A stretch of 64,000 nt of DNA from Sphingobacteriales bacterium (GCA_016718845.1 JADKCK010000013.1:54251-118250), one strand, 5' to 3'. Shown: positions 27,499 to 35,384, counted from the stretch's first letter. Translations and numbers: made by a program. Notes: generated by a model from the sequence alone, not told the origin.

Positions 27499-27812
27499 CG
27501 TTTTTTTTGCTGTTTTTTTGTTTTCTTGGTTATTTTTAACAGTTTGTTTTGCCAAAAGATAAAATTGAGCAGTCAATTTGGTGCTTTTGCTATTATTTTT
27601 CACACTAAAAAAGTTAAATGCCCTTGAAAAATTTGCTTAACAATGCCTTTTGTATTGCACCACATAAACAAACTAACACCTAATTTTACAATTAACTTAA
27701 TTCTTGCATTTTTGTTGTTTTTAAAAATGTGTAAAACAAGTTTGTGTTGTTAAAAGTTGTTAATTAACTTGCAGATAGCTACAAAAAAAATTACTTTTAG
27801 TAAAAACGGTTG

Positions 27813-27820
27813 TAATTTTG
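27813..27820 (+). promoter_or_regulatory. -7 box (TAATTTTG) before the gldA-like remnant
   Basis: TAATTTTG followed by CC, 31 bases before the ATG at 27852. The promoter appears intact although the gene behind it is not. Confidence 0.55.
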
Positions 27821-27851
27821 CCTCCGAAAAACAATCAAAACGCTATTTTAT

Positions 27852-27971
27852 ATGGATATTCGCGTTCAAAATTTAGCAAAAAAATACGACACCCAACGAG
27901 CAGTTGATGGCATTTCGTTTGATGTAAACCAAATAATTGCCTCAGAAAACACTTTTACGCGTTTTTCTTAA
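27852..27971 (+). pseudogene. 5' remnant of an ABC-transporter ATPase gene, gldA-like
   Basis: The 39-codon frame starts MDIRVQNLAKKYDTQRAVDG and continues ISFDVN, which matches the first 26 or so residues of GldA-type and related ABC ATPases. The expected KGEIVGFLGPNGAGKST stretch never appears; instead the frame runs on for 13 unrelated codons and stops. The next gene's promoter follows at once. The remainder of an ATPase is not in the window. Assignment to gldA, a gliding/T9SS-associated ABC ATPase, rests on this short match and is tentative. Confidence 0.55.
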
Positions 27972-27980
27972 CCTACATTA

Positions 27981-28012
27981 TTGGAAACGCCTTTGTTTAG
28001 GTTGTACCTTTG
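27981..28012 (+). promoter_or_regulatory. Promoter of the pirin gene
   Basis: A TTG at 27981 and the -7 box TACCTTTG at 28005-28012, 21 bases apart, 20 bases before the ATG at 28033. Confidence 0.65.
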
Positions 28013-28032
28013 CATTATCAAAATCATAGACT

Positions 28033-28905
28033 ATGGACAGAAAAAATTTTCTTAAAAAAGGTTTGATGGGCACAACCATATTTGCTGCCACATCGGCATT
28101 AGGCAATGTGGTTAAAAACAACATCGACGAGCTACACCAACTTGACATAGTGGGTTTTAATCATCTTCCAAACAAACAAAACATTATTATGGCAAATACC
28201 ATTTTGCACCCAGCCGACACACGTGGCGATGCCAATCATGGCTGGCTACACAGCAAACACACCTTTAGTTTTGCCAATTACTACAACCCCGACAGAATGC
28301 ACTTTGGCGTGCTGCGCGTGCTAAACGACGATATTGTAGCCGCTGGCATGGGCTTTGGTACGCATCCACACGATAATATGGAGATTATATCGATACCCTT
28401 AGAGGGTGATTTAGAACACAAAGACAGCATGGGCAATGTGGCAGTTATCCGCAATGGCGACATTCAGGTGATGAGCGCAGGCACAGGTATAACCCACAGC
28501 GAATACAACAAAAATAAAAGCCAACAAGTAAAGTTTTTGCAGATTTGGGTGTTTCCGAACAAACGAAATGTAACACCCCGCTACGACCAAATTACCCTAA
28601 ACCCTGCCGATAGACACAACAAACTACAGCAAATTGTGTCGCCAAACCCCAATGACGCAGGTGTTTGGATAAACCAAAATGCGTGGTTTAATTTGGGTAA
28701 TTTTGACCAAAATGTATCAACAGAATACACCCTTAACAATAAAAATAATGGTTTGTACGTGTTTAATCTAAGCGGAAACCTTGAAATTAACGGACAAACC
28801 CTAAACCCCCGCGATGGTTTTGGTATTTGGGATACCGATAAAGTAAGCATTAAAGCCCAAACTAATGCCGAGTTTTTATTGATGGAAGTACCAATGAGCC
28901 TATAA
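28033..28905 (+). CDS. Pirin-family cupin protein with an N-terminal signal-like extension
   Basis: 290 residues. The pirin body (HPADTRGDANHGWLHSKHTF, NPDRMHFGVLRVLNDD, GFGTHPHDNMEIIS) carries the metal-binding His pattern of YhhW-type pirins. Unusually it is preceded by about 50 residues beginning MDRKNFLKKGLMGTTIFAAT, which resembles a Tat-type signal with an RK pair. Canonical pirins start near the internal ATG at 28189 (MANTILHPAD), so that could be an alternative start. The promoter position fits the upstream start. Pirins include quercetinases and redox-sensing cupins; the role here is unknown. Confidence 0.85.
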   Translation: MDRKNFLKKGLMGTTIFAATSALGNVVKNNIDELHQLDIVGFNHLPNKQNIIMANTILHPADTRGDANHGWLHSKHTFSFANYYNPDRMHFGVLRVLNDDIVAAGMGFGTHPHDNMEIISIPLEGDLEHKDSMGNVAVIRNGDIQVMSAGTGITHSEYNKNKSQQVKFLQIWVFPNKRNVTPRYDQITLNPADRHNKLQQIVSPNPNDAGVWINQNAWFNLGNFDQNVSTEYTLNNKNNGLYVFNLSGNLEINGQTLNPRDGFGIWDTDKVSIKAQTNAEFLLMEVPMSL

Positions 28906-28939
28906 ATCACAAAATAACAATAAACCAAAAAAACAAAAA

Positions 28940-29476
28940 ATGGCAACTACTCAATGGGCATTAGACCCTACACACAGCGAAATTCAGTTTAAGGTAAAAC
29001 ACCTAATGATTACCACCGTTACGGGCAATTTCAAAGCTTTTACAGCCCAAGCTCAAACCGAAAATGACGATTTTTCGGGAGCAAATATTTCTTTTCAGGC
29101 AGATATCAACTCGTTGGACACCAACAACGAACAACGCGACGGACACCTAAAAAGCGCCGACTTTTTCGATGCCGAAAACTTTGCACACCTATCTTTTGAG
29201 TCTACCAAATTCGAAAAACTAGACAACGAAGGTAACTACAAACTAGCAGGCAACTTAACCATTAAAGGTGTTACACAGCCCGTTGTGTTAGATGCAGAGT
29301 TTGGCGGTACACAAAAAGATCCTTGGGGGCAAACCAAAGCAGGTTTTACGCTTAATGGCAAAATAAACCGCAAAAACTGGAACCTAAACTGGAATGCAAC
29401 CCTCGAAACAGGCGGCGTATTGGTAAGTGACGAAGTGCGCATCTTGGGCGAAATTCAACTAACTAAGCAAGCGTAA
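28940..29476 (+). CDS. YceI-family lipid-binding-like protein
   Basis: 178 residues, beginning TQWALDPTHSEIQFKVKHLM, then GNLTIKGVTQPVVLDAEF and GFTLNGKINRKNWNLNWNA, the standard YceI strand order. YceI lipocalin-like proteins bind polyisoprenoids. There is no signal peptide, so this one is probably cytoplasmic, as is common in Bacteroidota. It starts 34 bases after the pirin gene and probably shares its transcript; a terminator follows. Confidence 0.92.
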   Translation: MATTQWALDPTHSEIQFKVKHLMITTVTGNFKAFTAQAQTENDDFSGANISFQADINSLDTNNEQRDGHLKSADFFDAENFAHLSFESTKFEKLDNEGNYKLAGNLTIKGVTQPVVLDAEFGGTQKDPWGQTKAGFTLNGKINRKNWNLNWNATLETGGVLVSDEVRILGEIQLTKQA

Positions 29477-29527
29477 ATAGTTTAATAACCATAAATTACA
29501 TACAAATAATACTGAATACTTGTAAGA

Positions 29528-29566
29528 AATCCCTCATTTTATAAAAAAATGAGGGATTTTTTTTTA
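29528..29566 (+). terminator. Terminator after pirin-YceI transcript
   Basis: AATCCCTCATTTT pairs with AAAATGAGGGATT around a short loop, followed by at least nine T residues. Confidence 0.88.
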
Positions 29567-29632
29567 TGATTTTCAGCCATAAAAATACCCTTTTGCTGCA
29601 TTATTTAGCAAAAGCAATGGGTATAATTAGTT

Positions 29633-29885
29633 TTACAAGCCGTCTTCTTTTTCATTGGCTTGCCGTTCTTTTCTTAAAGTGTACAGATAAAGGCTCTCTA
29701 CTTTTTCGCGTGCCCAAGCCGTTTTGCGCAAAAAAGTTAAACTCGACCTAATACTCGGGTCATCGTTAAAGCACTTAATATCTATCCTTTTACCCAATTC
29801 TTTCCAGCCATACGAATCCACCAAATGGGATAAAATCATTGCCAGCGTTATGCCATGCAAGGGGGTCTTTTTTTTTCTCGAACAT
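29633..29885 (-). pseudogene. VF530-family (DUF2132) DNA-binding-like protein, frameshifted in a C run
   Basis: The downstream frame encodes GITLAMILSHLVDSYGWKEL, RIDIKCFNDDPSIRSS and LTFLRKTAWAREKVESLYL, the nearly complete VF530 fold. Its natural start MFEKKKDPL lies at 29885 in another frame. Removing one base from the five-G run at 29861-29865 (five C on the coding strand) gives KKKDPLHGITLA, the family consensus. The intact product would be about 84 residues. VF530 proteins are small and conserved, with uncharacterised DNA-binding potential. Given the homopolymer, a sequencing or assembly error is a strong alternative to true inactivation. Confidence 0.7.
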
Positions 29886-29935
29886 AGTTATAGTATATTT
29901 TAAGGCAAGTAAATGGTAGGGCATATTGTCATTAA

Positions 29936-29968
29936 GCAAGCAAATATCCTCAAAAAGTGTTACCTTTG
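29936..29968 (+). promoter_or_regulatory. Promoter of the helicase gene, abutting the start codon
   Basis: TTG at 29936 and -7 TACCTTTG at 29961-29968 with 22 bases between them. The ATG follows after only four bases, so transcription would begin at or inside the codon. Confidence 0.6.
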
Positions 29969-29972
29969 TCCC

Positions 29973-31298
29973 ATGAAAGCACACGAAGTATCGGCAAATA
30001 TGCTGGCTAATTTAGGTATTGATGATTTAAACGACATGCAACTTGCTGCCAATCAATCGATACAAGACGAAAAAGAGGTGTTGTTGTTGGCACCTACTGG
30101 CTCGGGCAAAACATTGGGGTTTTTATTGCCCTTGTTTGCTTTATTAAACCCTGCCACAAAGGGCATACAATGCCTAATTCTTACCCCCTCGCGCGAGTTG
30201 GCAATACAAATTGAGCAAGTTTGGCGTAAAATGGCAACGGGTTTTAAGGTAAACACGTGTTATGGCGGTCACTCGGTGCAAATAGAAATGCAAAACCTAA
30301 CCGACCCTCCTGCCGTGCTAATTGGCACACCCGGCAGAATTGCCGACCACATAACCCGCCGAAGCATTAACCTAAAACGTACTAAAATATTGATTTTAGA
30401 TGAGTTTGATAAATCCTTATCAATGGGCTTTGAAGATGAAATGTTGTTTATCGCCCAAAGATTATCGGGTTTAGAAAAACGAGTGTTGGTATCGGCAACT
30501 GCTCAACTAAAAATCCCGGCGTTTGTAGGCATCAATCAGCCTAAAATACTTGACTTTACAAAAACCGAAACAAAAACCAACGACGGTTTGGTATTAAAAA
30601 CGGTTACAAGCCAATCGGACGACAAAACAAGCGATTTGTTTGATTTGCTTTGTTTTTTAGGTAACCAATCGACCTTGATTTTTTGTAATTTCAGAGAAAC
30701 AGTTGAGCAAATCTATCACTCGTTGCGCAAAAAAGGCATCGAGGTGGCTTTTTTTCATGGCAAGATGGAGCAACTAGACAGAGAAAAAACCTTAGTGAAC
30801 TTTAGAAACGGAAGTGTGCCTTTTTTGGTTGCCACCGATTTGGCTGCTCGAGGTTTGGATATTTCGGTGGTTAAAAATGTAATTCATTATGAGTTACCCC
30901 CTAAAAAAGACGAATTTACGCACCGAAATGGACGCACCGCCCGAATGAACGCCGCAGGTACCGCCTATTTGTTGCTAAATCCAAACGCCCCCGTACCATA
31001 TTACCTTACTCAATTACCCGACCAACTTGTAGTGCCTAAAAACGGCGCTTTACCCAAATACAGCGATTGGGTAACATTGTATATAAATGGAGGCAAAAAA
31101 AACAAAATAAACAAAGTAGACATAGTTGGCTTTTTGTCGAAAAAAGGCAATTTAGAGCAAACCGATATTGGACTTATCGAGGTGATGGATTTTATGTCGT
31201 TTGTAGCAGTAAAAACAAACAAACTAAAAGAGCTGTTATCCTTGATTGAGAACGAAAAAATGAAAGGACAAAAATATAGAATTGAGGTGGCTAAATAA
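29973..31298 (+). CDS. DEAD-box RNA helicase with DbpA-type C-terminal RNA-binding domain
   Basis: About 442 residues from the ATG at 29973. Motifs: a Q-motif-like LGIDDLNDMQ, Walker A APTGSGKT (near 40), PSRELA, GTPGR, DEFD in place of DEAD, SAT, and motif VI HRNGRTAR. The last 75 residues (VTLYINGGKKNKINKVDIVGF ... KGQKYRIEV) match the DbpA RNA-binding domain, which targets DbpA-type helicases to 23S rRNA during 50S assembly. A ribosome-assembly role is therefore likely. The start is chosen from the promoter and the Q motif. Confidence 0.87.
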   Translation: MKAHEVSANMLANLGIDDLNDMQLAANQSIQDEKEVLLLAPTGSGKTLGFLLPLFALLNPATKGIQCLILTPSRELAIQIEQVWRKMATGFKVNTCYGGHSVQIEMQNLTDPPAVLIGTPGRIADHITRRSINLKRTKILILDEFDKSLSMGFEDEMLFIAQRLSGLEKRVLVSATAQLKIPAFVGINQPKILDFTKTETKTNDGLVLKTVTSQSDDKTSDLFDLLCFLGNQSTLIFCNFRETVEQIYHSLRKKGIEVAFFHGKMEQLDREKTLVNFRNGSVPFLVATDLAARGLDISVVKNVIHYELPPKKDEFTHRNGRTARMNAAGTAYLLLNPNAPVPYYLTQLPDQLVVPKNGALPKYSDWVTLYINGGKKNKINKVDIVGFLSKKGNLEQTDIGLIEVMDFMSFVAVKTNKLKELLSLIENEKMKGQKYRIEVAK

Positions 31299-31422
31299 GC
31301 CATTGCGTAAAACAAGGTGGCATTTTGCCTAAATTTGTGTGCAAAACGTTTGGCAAAGGTAAGCAAAACAAACCAAAATAATCATCTTTTTTTAAAAAGA
31401 GCTTTATGGTTAGCCAAACCCC

Positions 31423-31659
31423 TTAACGAAGCTGCCCAACGGGAGTAAATCGTTCAAAAACACGCTGGTTGTGTGGGGCATCTTTTAGCTCGTCGGTTAG
31501 GTCTTGCCCTGCCCAATGCTCGTAGTGTTTGCCATCGCGCCACAAACGGCTGTGTGTTACATCGTAAATAATACCCAAATAAGCCACCCAAATTTCGGGT
31601 CGGTCTTGTCCGTTGCGCAATGCCAACTGAAAACGGGTATAAATAGGTAAATCAGACAT
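31423..31659 (-). CDS. Cytochrome b5-like heme/steroid-binding domain protein
   Basis: 78 residues forming a single domain. EIWVAYLGIIYDVTHSRLW and GKHYEHWAGQDLTDELKDAP match the short cytochrome b5-like family of bacteria, with candidate heme ligand His residues in KHYEHWAGQD and DAPHNQ. It is soluble and has no signal. It may carry electrons or bind a hydrophobic ligand. It is transcribed away from the cyclase gene with only 21 bases between the two start codons. Confidence 0.8.
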   Translation of the reverse strand: MSDLPIYTRFQLALRNGQDRPEIWVAYLGIIYDVTHSRLWRDGKHYEHWAGQDLTDELKDAPHNQRVFERFTPVGQLR

Positions 31660-31680
31660 TTTTCAACAAATTAATTTATT

Positions 31681-32439
31681 ATGTTAGCAACTCTACAAAT
31701 AGGTAATTGTGTATACCAAACTAATTTTGCACAGCCCATAGACATTGCTATTGCCCTATGCGAGGGCATGGAAACTGTTAATTGTTTTTGGGCGCCCCCT
31801 TTGCACATCGAGCCTGTTAGGGCAGGCAATTTTGTGGGCGATACCAAACAAGGTGGTGTTGTAAATTTTAAAAACGTTTTTTTAAATCCGCACGGCAATG
31901 GCACACATACCGAGTGCGTGGGGCATATTGCCAAAGAAACTTACACCCTTAACCAATGCCTAAACGAGTATTTGGTGTTGGGGCAGTTGATAACGGTTTA
32001 TCCGCAACAAACCGAAACAGGCGACCGCGTAATTATGCCCGAACAACTAACCCAAGCATGGCAAAATACCCCCGATTGTCGCGCCCTAATTATACGCACT
32101 ATGCCCAACGACGAGCTAAAAATGCGCACTAATTACTCGGGTAGCAACCCGCCATATTTGCACCACCAAGCCGCGCAATGGTTGGTTGAGGTAGGCATTG
32201 ATCATTTGTTAATTGACCTACCATCGGTTGACCGCGAAGAAGATGAGGGCAAGCTATCGGCACACCACGCATTTTGGCAATACCCCTTTGCTACCCGCAC
32301 CCATGCCACCATTACCGAGTTAATTTATGTGCGCCCCAACGTAAAAGATGGTTTGTATTTGGTAAATTTGCTAACTACTAGTTTAGAGTTAGATGCATCG
32401 CCCAGCAAACCTATTTTGTATAAGGTGGTGGTTGAATAA
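31681..32439 (+). CDS. Cyclase-family (kynurenine formamidase-like) metal hydrolase
   Basis: 252 residues. The motif HGNGTHTECVGH corresponds to the metal-binding HxGTHxD/E region of the KynB-like cyclase family, and HLLIDLPSVDREEDEGKLSAHHAFW supplies the second conserved His/Glu region. The family hydrolyses N-formylkynurenine or related amides/lactones. No other kynurenine-pathway gene is in the window, so the substrate is open. Confidence 0.85.
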   Translation: MLATLQIGNCVYQTNFAQPIDIAIALCEGMETVNCFWAPPLHIEPVRAGNFVGDTKQGGVVNFKNVFLNPHGNGTHTECVGHIAKETYTLNQCLNEYLVLGQLITVYPQQTETGDRVIMPEQLTQAWQNTPDCRALIIRTMPNDELKMRTNYSGSNPPYLHHQAAQWLVEVGIDHLLIDLPSVDREEDEGKLSAHHAFWQYPFATRTHATITELIYVRPNVKDGLYLVNLLTTSLELDASPSKPILYKVVVE

Positions 32440-32475
32440 AATTGACATAAAAAAGGTACTACAACAAATTGTGTG

Positions 32476-32590
32476 GGTAGCCGTTGCTTGTGTCGCACAA
32501 GCAACAAGCATAAGGTAATCTCTAAATAGGCATTTTTATAGTTTGGGGTACGATATAGGGTTGTCTGTGAGACACAGACAACGGCTTTCT
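32476..32590. repeat. REP-like doublet of inverted hairpins (BIME-like)
   Basis: Two short perfect hairpins face each other. The first is GTTGCTTGTG-TCG-CACAAGCAAC (32483-32505), preceded by GTAG and CC. The second is GTTGTCTGTG-AGA-CACAGACAAC (32560-32582), followed by GGC. Read on opposite strands the two share the frame GCCGTTG-n-TGTGTC, so they are inverted versions of one unit separated by 54 bases. A GTAG tetranucleotide 5' of a hairpin is a feature of REP sequences moved by RAYT transposases. No RAYT gene is in the window. Confidence 0.55.
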
Positions 32591-32630
32591 CAACTTTTTT
32601 TACTAAATGATGTTTTACTATAACAAAGTT

Positions 32631-32669
32631 CGCCAAATTTGCAAACCTCGTAAATTTGGCGTATCTTTG
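32631..32669 (+). promoter_or_regulatory. Promoter with an inverted-repeat operator candidate
   Basis: The -33 TTTG (32638-32641) and -7 TATCTTTG (32662-32669) are 20 bases apart, an ideal match. The spacer is embraced by a 10-bp perfect inverted repeat CGCCAAATTT (32631-32640) and AAATTTGGCG (32652-32661), centred between the two boxes. A dimeric repressor bound there would block the polymerase. It drives the collapsed retropepsin locus at 32688. Confidence 0.6.
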
Positions 32670-32687
32670 TATCAAAATTAACCAATT

Positions 32688-32765
32688 ATGCAACCAATAT
32701 TAACCATAGACGAAATAAAAGCCCAATACCCCGACCAATGGGTGTTGGTGGGTAATCCGGCATAG
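32688..32765 (+). pseudogene. 5' remnant of a small gene paired with retropepsins
   Basis: A 25-codon frame, MQPILTIDEIKAQYPDQWVL then VGNPA and stop. It resembles the start of a small protein often encoded just before retropepsin-like proteins in Bacteroidota; that family recollection is tentative. The sequence breaks at NP, and a fragment of the following gene begins at once in another frame. Confidence 0.45.
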
Positions 32766-33085
32766 ACACAATAGCACTTGCTCTTGATACAGGAGCGAGC
32801 CACACCACTTTTGACCTGACACAAATATTGATGCTCGGTTATAGCGTTACAGATGCAATAAGAATGGAACGAGTAAAAACAGGTGGCGGTACTGTGGAAA
32901 CATACGTTTTTGTGCTTAAACAACTGACTTGCTTGGGTATTACACGGACTAATATTGAGGTTAGTGCGTATGACTTTTTTGCGTTCAATATTGTAGCAGA
33001 CTTTGACGGAGTTTTAGGTCTTGACTTTTTTGAGGACGTAAAATTCTGTATTGACCTCAAACAAAAAGAAATAAACATCCAATAA
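32756..33085 (+). pseudogene. 3' fragment of a retropepsin-like aspartic protease gene
   Basis: The open frame reads IDTIALALDTGASHTTFDLT with the catalytic DTGAS motif, then VADFDGVLGLDFFEDVKFCI, the typical closing Gly-Leu-Asp-Phe hydrophobic strand of bacterial retropepsins. About 110 codons remain, but no start codon precedes the DTG and the frame is closed by a TAA upstream. An internal ATG at 32831 would exclude the active site. The most likely history is a deletion joining the first gene's start to this gene's middle. Confidence 0.6.
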
Positions 33086-33098
33086 ATACAAAAAATGC

Positions 33099-33151
33099 CC
33101 AACATTGCACACACGAAGCCGCCATTGGCGGCTTCGTGTGTGCAATGTTGG
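33099..33151. repeat. 53-bp perfect palindrome (26-bp arms)
   Basis: The left arm 33099-33124 begins CCAACATTGCACACACGAAG and continues CCGCCA. A single T separates it from the exact reverse complement at 33126-33151. There is no T tract, so it is not a standard terminator. It lies 18 bases before the AraC-type gene and marks the start of a cluster with different codon use. Confidence 0.85.
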
Positions 33152-33166
33152 CGGTAATGAATAAAA

Positions 33167-34018
33167 ATGGAAAAGCTACAATTCGAAAGAACAAAATACG
33201 GCAAAGAACTTTTAATAGACGCATGCAATGAATCTGAATTGGTTATTGTTGCAGATACGATGGTGTTAAATTTTTACACCTTAATCTTTTTGGAAAAAGG
33301 TAACGGCGTTTATCATTTAGATACGGAAACCATTCATTTTGAGGACAATTTGGTTTTATTTGTCAAGCCTGGGCAAATAAATAAAGTAGATAAAGTCATT
33401 TTTGAAAAGTGTATTATGCTTTTTTTTGAAGGGGATTTTTTAGATGAATTTTTTAATGACAAGGATTTTATTTTAAAATTCGCCTATTTTCACAACCCAG
33501 AGCTGCCGTCTTTTGTCAAATTAGATGAAGCACAATTTCAAACCCTCAACAATTTCGCAAGGGAGTTAAGAGCCGAAATCCATGCGCAAACCATAGATAG
33601 TATTCACATTTCACGTTCAATCATTTATTATCTGTTGGTTCGCTTGAATCAGGCTTATGCCAAAGTGTATGGTATTACCCAACAAACGCTACAAAACCCA
33701 ACCGTTTTAGCGTTTTTAAAACTATTAGAAAAAAATATTAAAAAACAAAAAAGTGTAGAAAGCTTTGCCAATGATTTGCAAATCAGTCGAGTACAATTGA
33801 ACAGCCTTTGCCAAAAATACTTTTCCAAAACTGCCACTCAAATTATTCGGGAGCGAACTATTACAGAAATCAAAAAAGCATTGAAGTACGATGTGAAGAG
33901 TTTTTCTGAAATAGCTTACGAGTATAATTTTTCCGCCCCTTCCCACTTTTCTCGCTTCGTCAAGCAAATGACGGGCAAATCTCCACAAGAATTTAAGGAC
34001 GACTTATCAAATTGGTAA
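33167..34018 (+). CDS. AraC-family transcriptional regulator
   Basis: 283 residues. The N-terminal 150 or so form a cupin-like sensor segment (VYHLDTETIHFEDNLVLF). The C-terminal 95 residues hold two helix-turn-helix motifs: SFANDLQISRVQLNSLCQKY and SFSEIAYEYNFSAPSHFSRF, then KQMTGKSPQEFK, the AraC signature. It is probably the local regulator of the three downstream genes on the same strand. Serine is encoded by TCT/TCA/TCC/AGT with essentially no TCG, unlike the flanking core genes, where TCG is frequent. Confidence 0.92.
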   Translation: MEKLQFERTKYGKELLIDACNESELVIVADTMVLNFYTLIFLEKGNGVYHLDTETIHFEDNLVLFVKPGQINKVDKVIFEKCIMLFFEGDFLDEFFNDKDFILKFAYFHNPELPSFVKLDEAQFQTLNNFARELRAEIHAQTIDSIHISRSIIYYLLVRLNQAYAKVYGITQQTLQNPTVLAFLKLLEKNIKKQKSVESFANDLQISRVQLNSLCQKYFSKTATQIIRERTITEIKKALKYDVKSFSEIAYEYNFSAPSHFSRFVKQMTGKSPQEFKDDLSNW

Positions 34019-34101
34019 GTCTTTTTTCAAAAGGGTAAAACAGTAACGTTGTTTTCTACCGACCTTTGCAGTACCAAACTTTTAACAAAAAATACTGTAA
34101 A

Positions 34102-34929
34102 ATGGATAGAATTAATGCAACGACTTTGGTCCTCAAAGACTTTCAAGGCGTAAAAATTCACACCTTCGTTTCTCCTTATGCTTATGCCGCAAATGCCACG
34201 CACATCATCGAAACGGCAAATGAATTGGTCATCGTAGATACGCAATTCATCAATCCTTTGGCACATGGATTTAGAGCTTATGTGAATAGCTTAGGCAAAC
34301 CTGTCAATAGAGTCTTTATCTCTCACGGTCATCCCGACCATTATTTCGGTTTAGCGGCTGCTTTCGCTGATTGCAAAGCCTATTCTTTGGAAGGCATTAA
34401 TACCATTATTGGCGAATGGGGTCCACAGATGATTAAAAATCAAAAACCAACTTTTGGCGATATGATACCCGATGAAGTGGTCGTACCCCAATATGTCGTT
34501 GTTCCCAATACATCTGAAATTATAGATGGATTAATCTACGAATATGAAGTGGTGGAAAGTGCAGAATCCGAAGTACAATTACTCATTAAGTTGCCCGAAT
34601 TAGGGACGGTTATCGCTCAAGATTTGGTGTATAGTGGCGTACATATTTGGTTAGGTATGGGTTGGTTTGAAAATTGGGCTACCGAATTGCAAAAATTAGC
34701 CAATACAAAAGGCTATGATTATATTCTTGCAGGCCACGGGCTGCCTTGTACCAAAGACGAAATTCACAACAACATCAGATACATTGAAACCGCTCAAAAA
34801 TTATTTAAAGATGGTTTGAGTAAAGACGATTTCAAAACAGCATTATTAGCCGCTTATCCTCATCGGGAATCGCCGATGATGTTTGATTTATATCTTGGAT
34901 TCCTATTTGGGAAAATGGGCAGTCATTAA
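34102..34929 (+). CDS. MBL-fold metallo-hydrolase
   Basis: About 275 residues from the ATG at 34102; an in-frame start at 34066 is less likely. The metal motif HGHPDH (near 75-80) and the later His in LAGHGLPC are those of metallo-beta-lactamase-fold hydrolases. QDLVYSGVHIWLG supplies the Asp ligand region. Substrate unknown. It is second in the AraC-led cluster. Confidence 0.88.
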   Translation: MDRINATTLVLKDFQGVKIHTFVSPYAYAANATHIIETANELVIVDTQFINPLAHGFRAYVNSLGKPVNRVFISHGHPDHYFGLAAAFADCKAYSLEGINTIIGEWGPQMIKNQKPTFGDMIPDEVVVPQYVVVPNTSEIIDGLIYEYEVVESAESEVQLLIKLPELGTVIAQDLVYSGVHIWLGMGWFENWATELQKLANTKGYDYILAGHGLPCTKDEIHNNIRYIETAQKLFKDGLSKDDFKTALLAAYPHRESPMMFDLYLGFLFGKMGSH

Positions 34930-34967
34930 TTATATCCTGTTACTTCTTCATTAAAAAATAAAACAAA

Positions 34968-35384
34968 ATGATAGAAAAATATAAAGCAATCGCAAAGTAC
35001 ATTTCCCAAAAGGTGGTCAATGAAAAGGATTACACACCGATTGAGGAATATTTAACGGAGGATTATGTTTACCACGGTTTAGGTGGCATGATGTCCAAAA
35101 CGCCACAAGGGTTTATGGAAGCTATCAAAGGATTTCATGCAGCTATTCCCGATTTGAAATCGGAAATTATAGACATGGTAGGCGAAGGCGACCGTTTAGT
35201 ACTTCGTTTCAACTTTACGGGAACGCATCAAGGCGAGTTTTTGGGCTTCCCTGCAAGTGGTGCAGCCTTGCGTTTCGAAGGTATGATTATGCGCCGATTT
35301 GAAGGCGAAAAAGTTGCCGAAGATTGGGATTACTTTGATTTCCCAACTGTTGTTACACAAATTAAATCACAATTAAATTCATAA
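34968..35384 (+). CDS. SnoaL-like (NTF2-fold) polyketide-cyclase-type protein
   Basis: 138 residues. The segments EEYLTEDYVYHG, AAIPDLKSEIIDMVGEGDRL and FNFTGTHQGEFLGFPASG are typical of the SnoaL-like ester cyclase/NTF2-like family. Such small proteins isomerise or cyclise diverse small molecules. It starts 39 bases after the metallo-hydrolase and is probably co-transcribed. Confidence 0.85.
   Translation: MIEKYKAIAKYISQKVVNEKDYTPIEEYLTEDYVYHGLGGMMSKTPQGFMEAIKGFHAAIPDLKSEIIDMVGEGDRLVLRFNFTGTHQGEFLGFPASGAALRFEGMIMRRFEGEKVAEDWDYFDFPTVVTQIKSQLNS

Noticed and set aside
31354..31361. Minus-strand TACCTTTG box after the helicase gene
   Set aside because: No leftward gene follows; antisense transcription is possible but unsupported.
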